Assembly (NCBI RefSeq): GCF_900141665.1 | Contig: NZ_FQYI01000010.1 | Location: 18,272 to 82,271 of the forward strand | Direction: 5' to 3' | Source of the DNA: Cruoricaptor ignavus | Lineage (GTDB): Bacteria; Bacteroidota; Bacteroidia; Flavobacteriales; Weeksellaceae | DNA length: 64,000 bases | Shown: positions 63,993 through 64,000 of the stretch, one piece after another | How the letters are laid out: each line of letters starts with the position of its first letter | Position numbering within the stretch: position 1 is the stretch's first letter | Notes under the pieces: model-generated | What the model saw: only the letters and a program-made list of their open reading frames with translations | The model's database searches: none | What the model was told of the DNA's origin: nothing | Translations under genes and position numbers: made by a program

Positions 63993-64000
63993 CAAGGGCA
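63917..64000 (+). ncRNA. Candidate structured RNA, cut by the window edge
   Basis: GCCAACC (63919-63925) can pair with GGTTGGC (63969-63975), enclosing GCTC/GAGC (63939-63953) and, as alternatives, CCG-AAA-CGG (63924-63932) and AACCT/AGGTT (63954-63972). No ORF covers it. It does not match the SRP, tmRNA, RNase P or common riboswitch motifs I know. The segment is flanked by direct repeats of AAATATAGTTTT. Confidence 0.35.

Noticed and set aside
63607..64000. A named insertion sequence at the 3' end
   Set aside because: There is no transposase ORF and no recognised terminal inverted repeat pair; only repeats and hairpins are visible.

Overview
This window looks like chromosome from a Bacteroidota bacterium of class Flavobacteriia, probably Weeksellaceae (Chryseobacterium/Kaistella-like). 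Seen directly: the gliding-motility pair gldB-gldC, a type A T9SS C-terminal sorting domain, TonB-dependent receptors, a GT117/DUF2723 membrane protein, menaquinone genes, many TAnnTTTG promoter elements (several with a TTG or TTTG about 19-20 bases upstream), and few Shine-Dalgarno sequences. Coding density is high. At least eight genes seem to start at TTG or GTG. Genus and species cannot be fixed from the sequence alone.

Layout. 0-4.3 kb (+): the end of a YggS/PLPBP gene, a sigma-54 activator without a DNA-binding domain, a MATE exporter and a GNAT-nitrilase fusion. 4.3-10.9 kb (-): DUF2723/GT117, kdsA and a TonB receptor. 11.0-13.9 kb (+): a CBS/CysM-like enzyme, an alpha-oxoamine synthase and a DUF4298 protein; the first two could make the base of a sulfonolipid or sphingolipid. 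13.9-21.6 kb: atpDC, ribF, a glutathione peroxidase lipoprotein, kdsB, a phosphohexomutase and a head-GIN lipoprotein. 21.5-27.1 kb: three toxin-antitoxin modules threaded between a GT2, the SRP RNA, menA and menB. 28.0-33.1 kb: a baeRF-like protein, a frameshifted M28 peptidase, and an ars operon ending in a 5'-truncated chrA. 33.2-38.1 kb: mnmE, HU, a 30-residue ribosomal-type protein, RNase G, and cbpA-cbpM. 38.1-38.4 kb: a degenerate intergenic repeat. 38.4-43.7 kb: M1 aminopeptidase, thyA, an alpha-amylase lipoprotein and a pRiA4b-type protein. 43.8-49.6 kb: a PhoR/PhoB-like two-component pair divergent from a TonB receptor and a T9SS cargo protein. 49.7-56.7 kb: nadE, gldBC, a trans-sulfuration enzyme, TatD, GSCFA, a polyprenyl synthase and DUF47. 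56.8-63.1 kb: a DEAD-box helicase, a flippase, two glycosyltransferases and an amidase lipoprotein. 63.2-63.6 kb: tRNA-Ser, tRNA-Pro and tRNA-Arg. 63.6-64.0 kb: no protein gene, but tandem repeats, hairpins and a promoter-like element before a foldable segment cut off by the window edge.

Several genes serve the envelope: kdsA and kdsB (Kdo for LPS), the phosphohexomutase, three glycosyltransferases, the flippase, the amidase, and possibly the lipid-base enzymes. menA, menB, the polyprenyl synthase and atpDC serve respiration. The most interesting parts are the candidate sulfonolipid pair, the two-component/TonB/T9SS block, the toxin-antitoxin cluster with an unannotated 54-residue partner, and the repeat-rich foldable 3' end.
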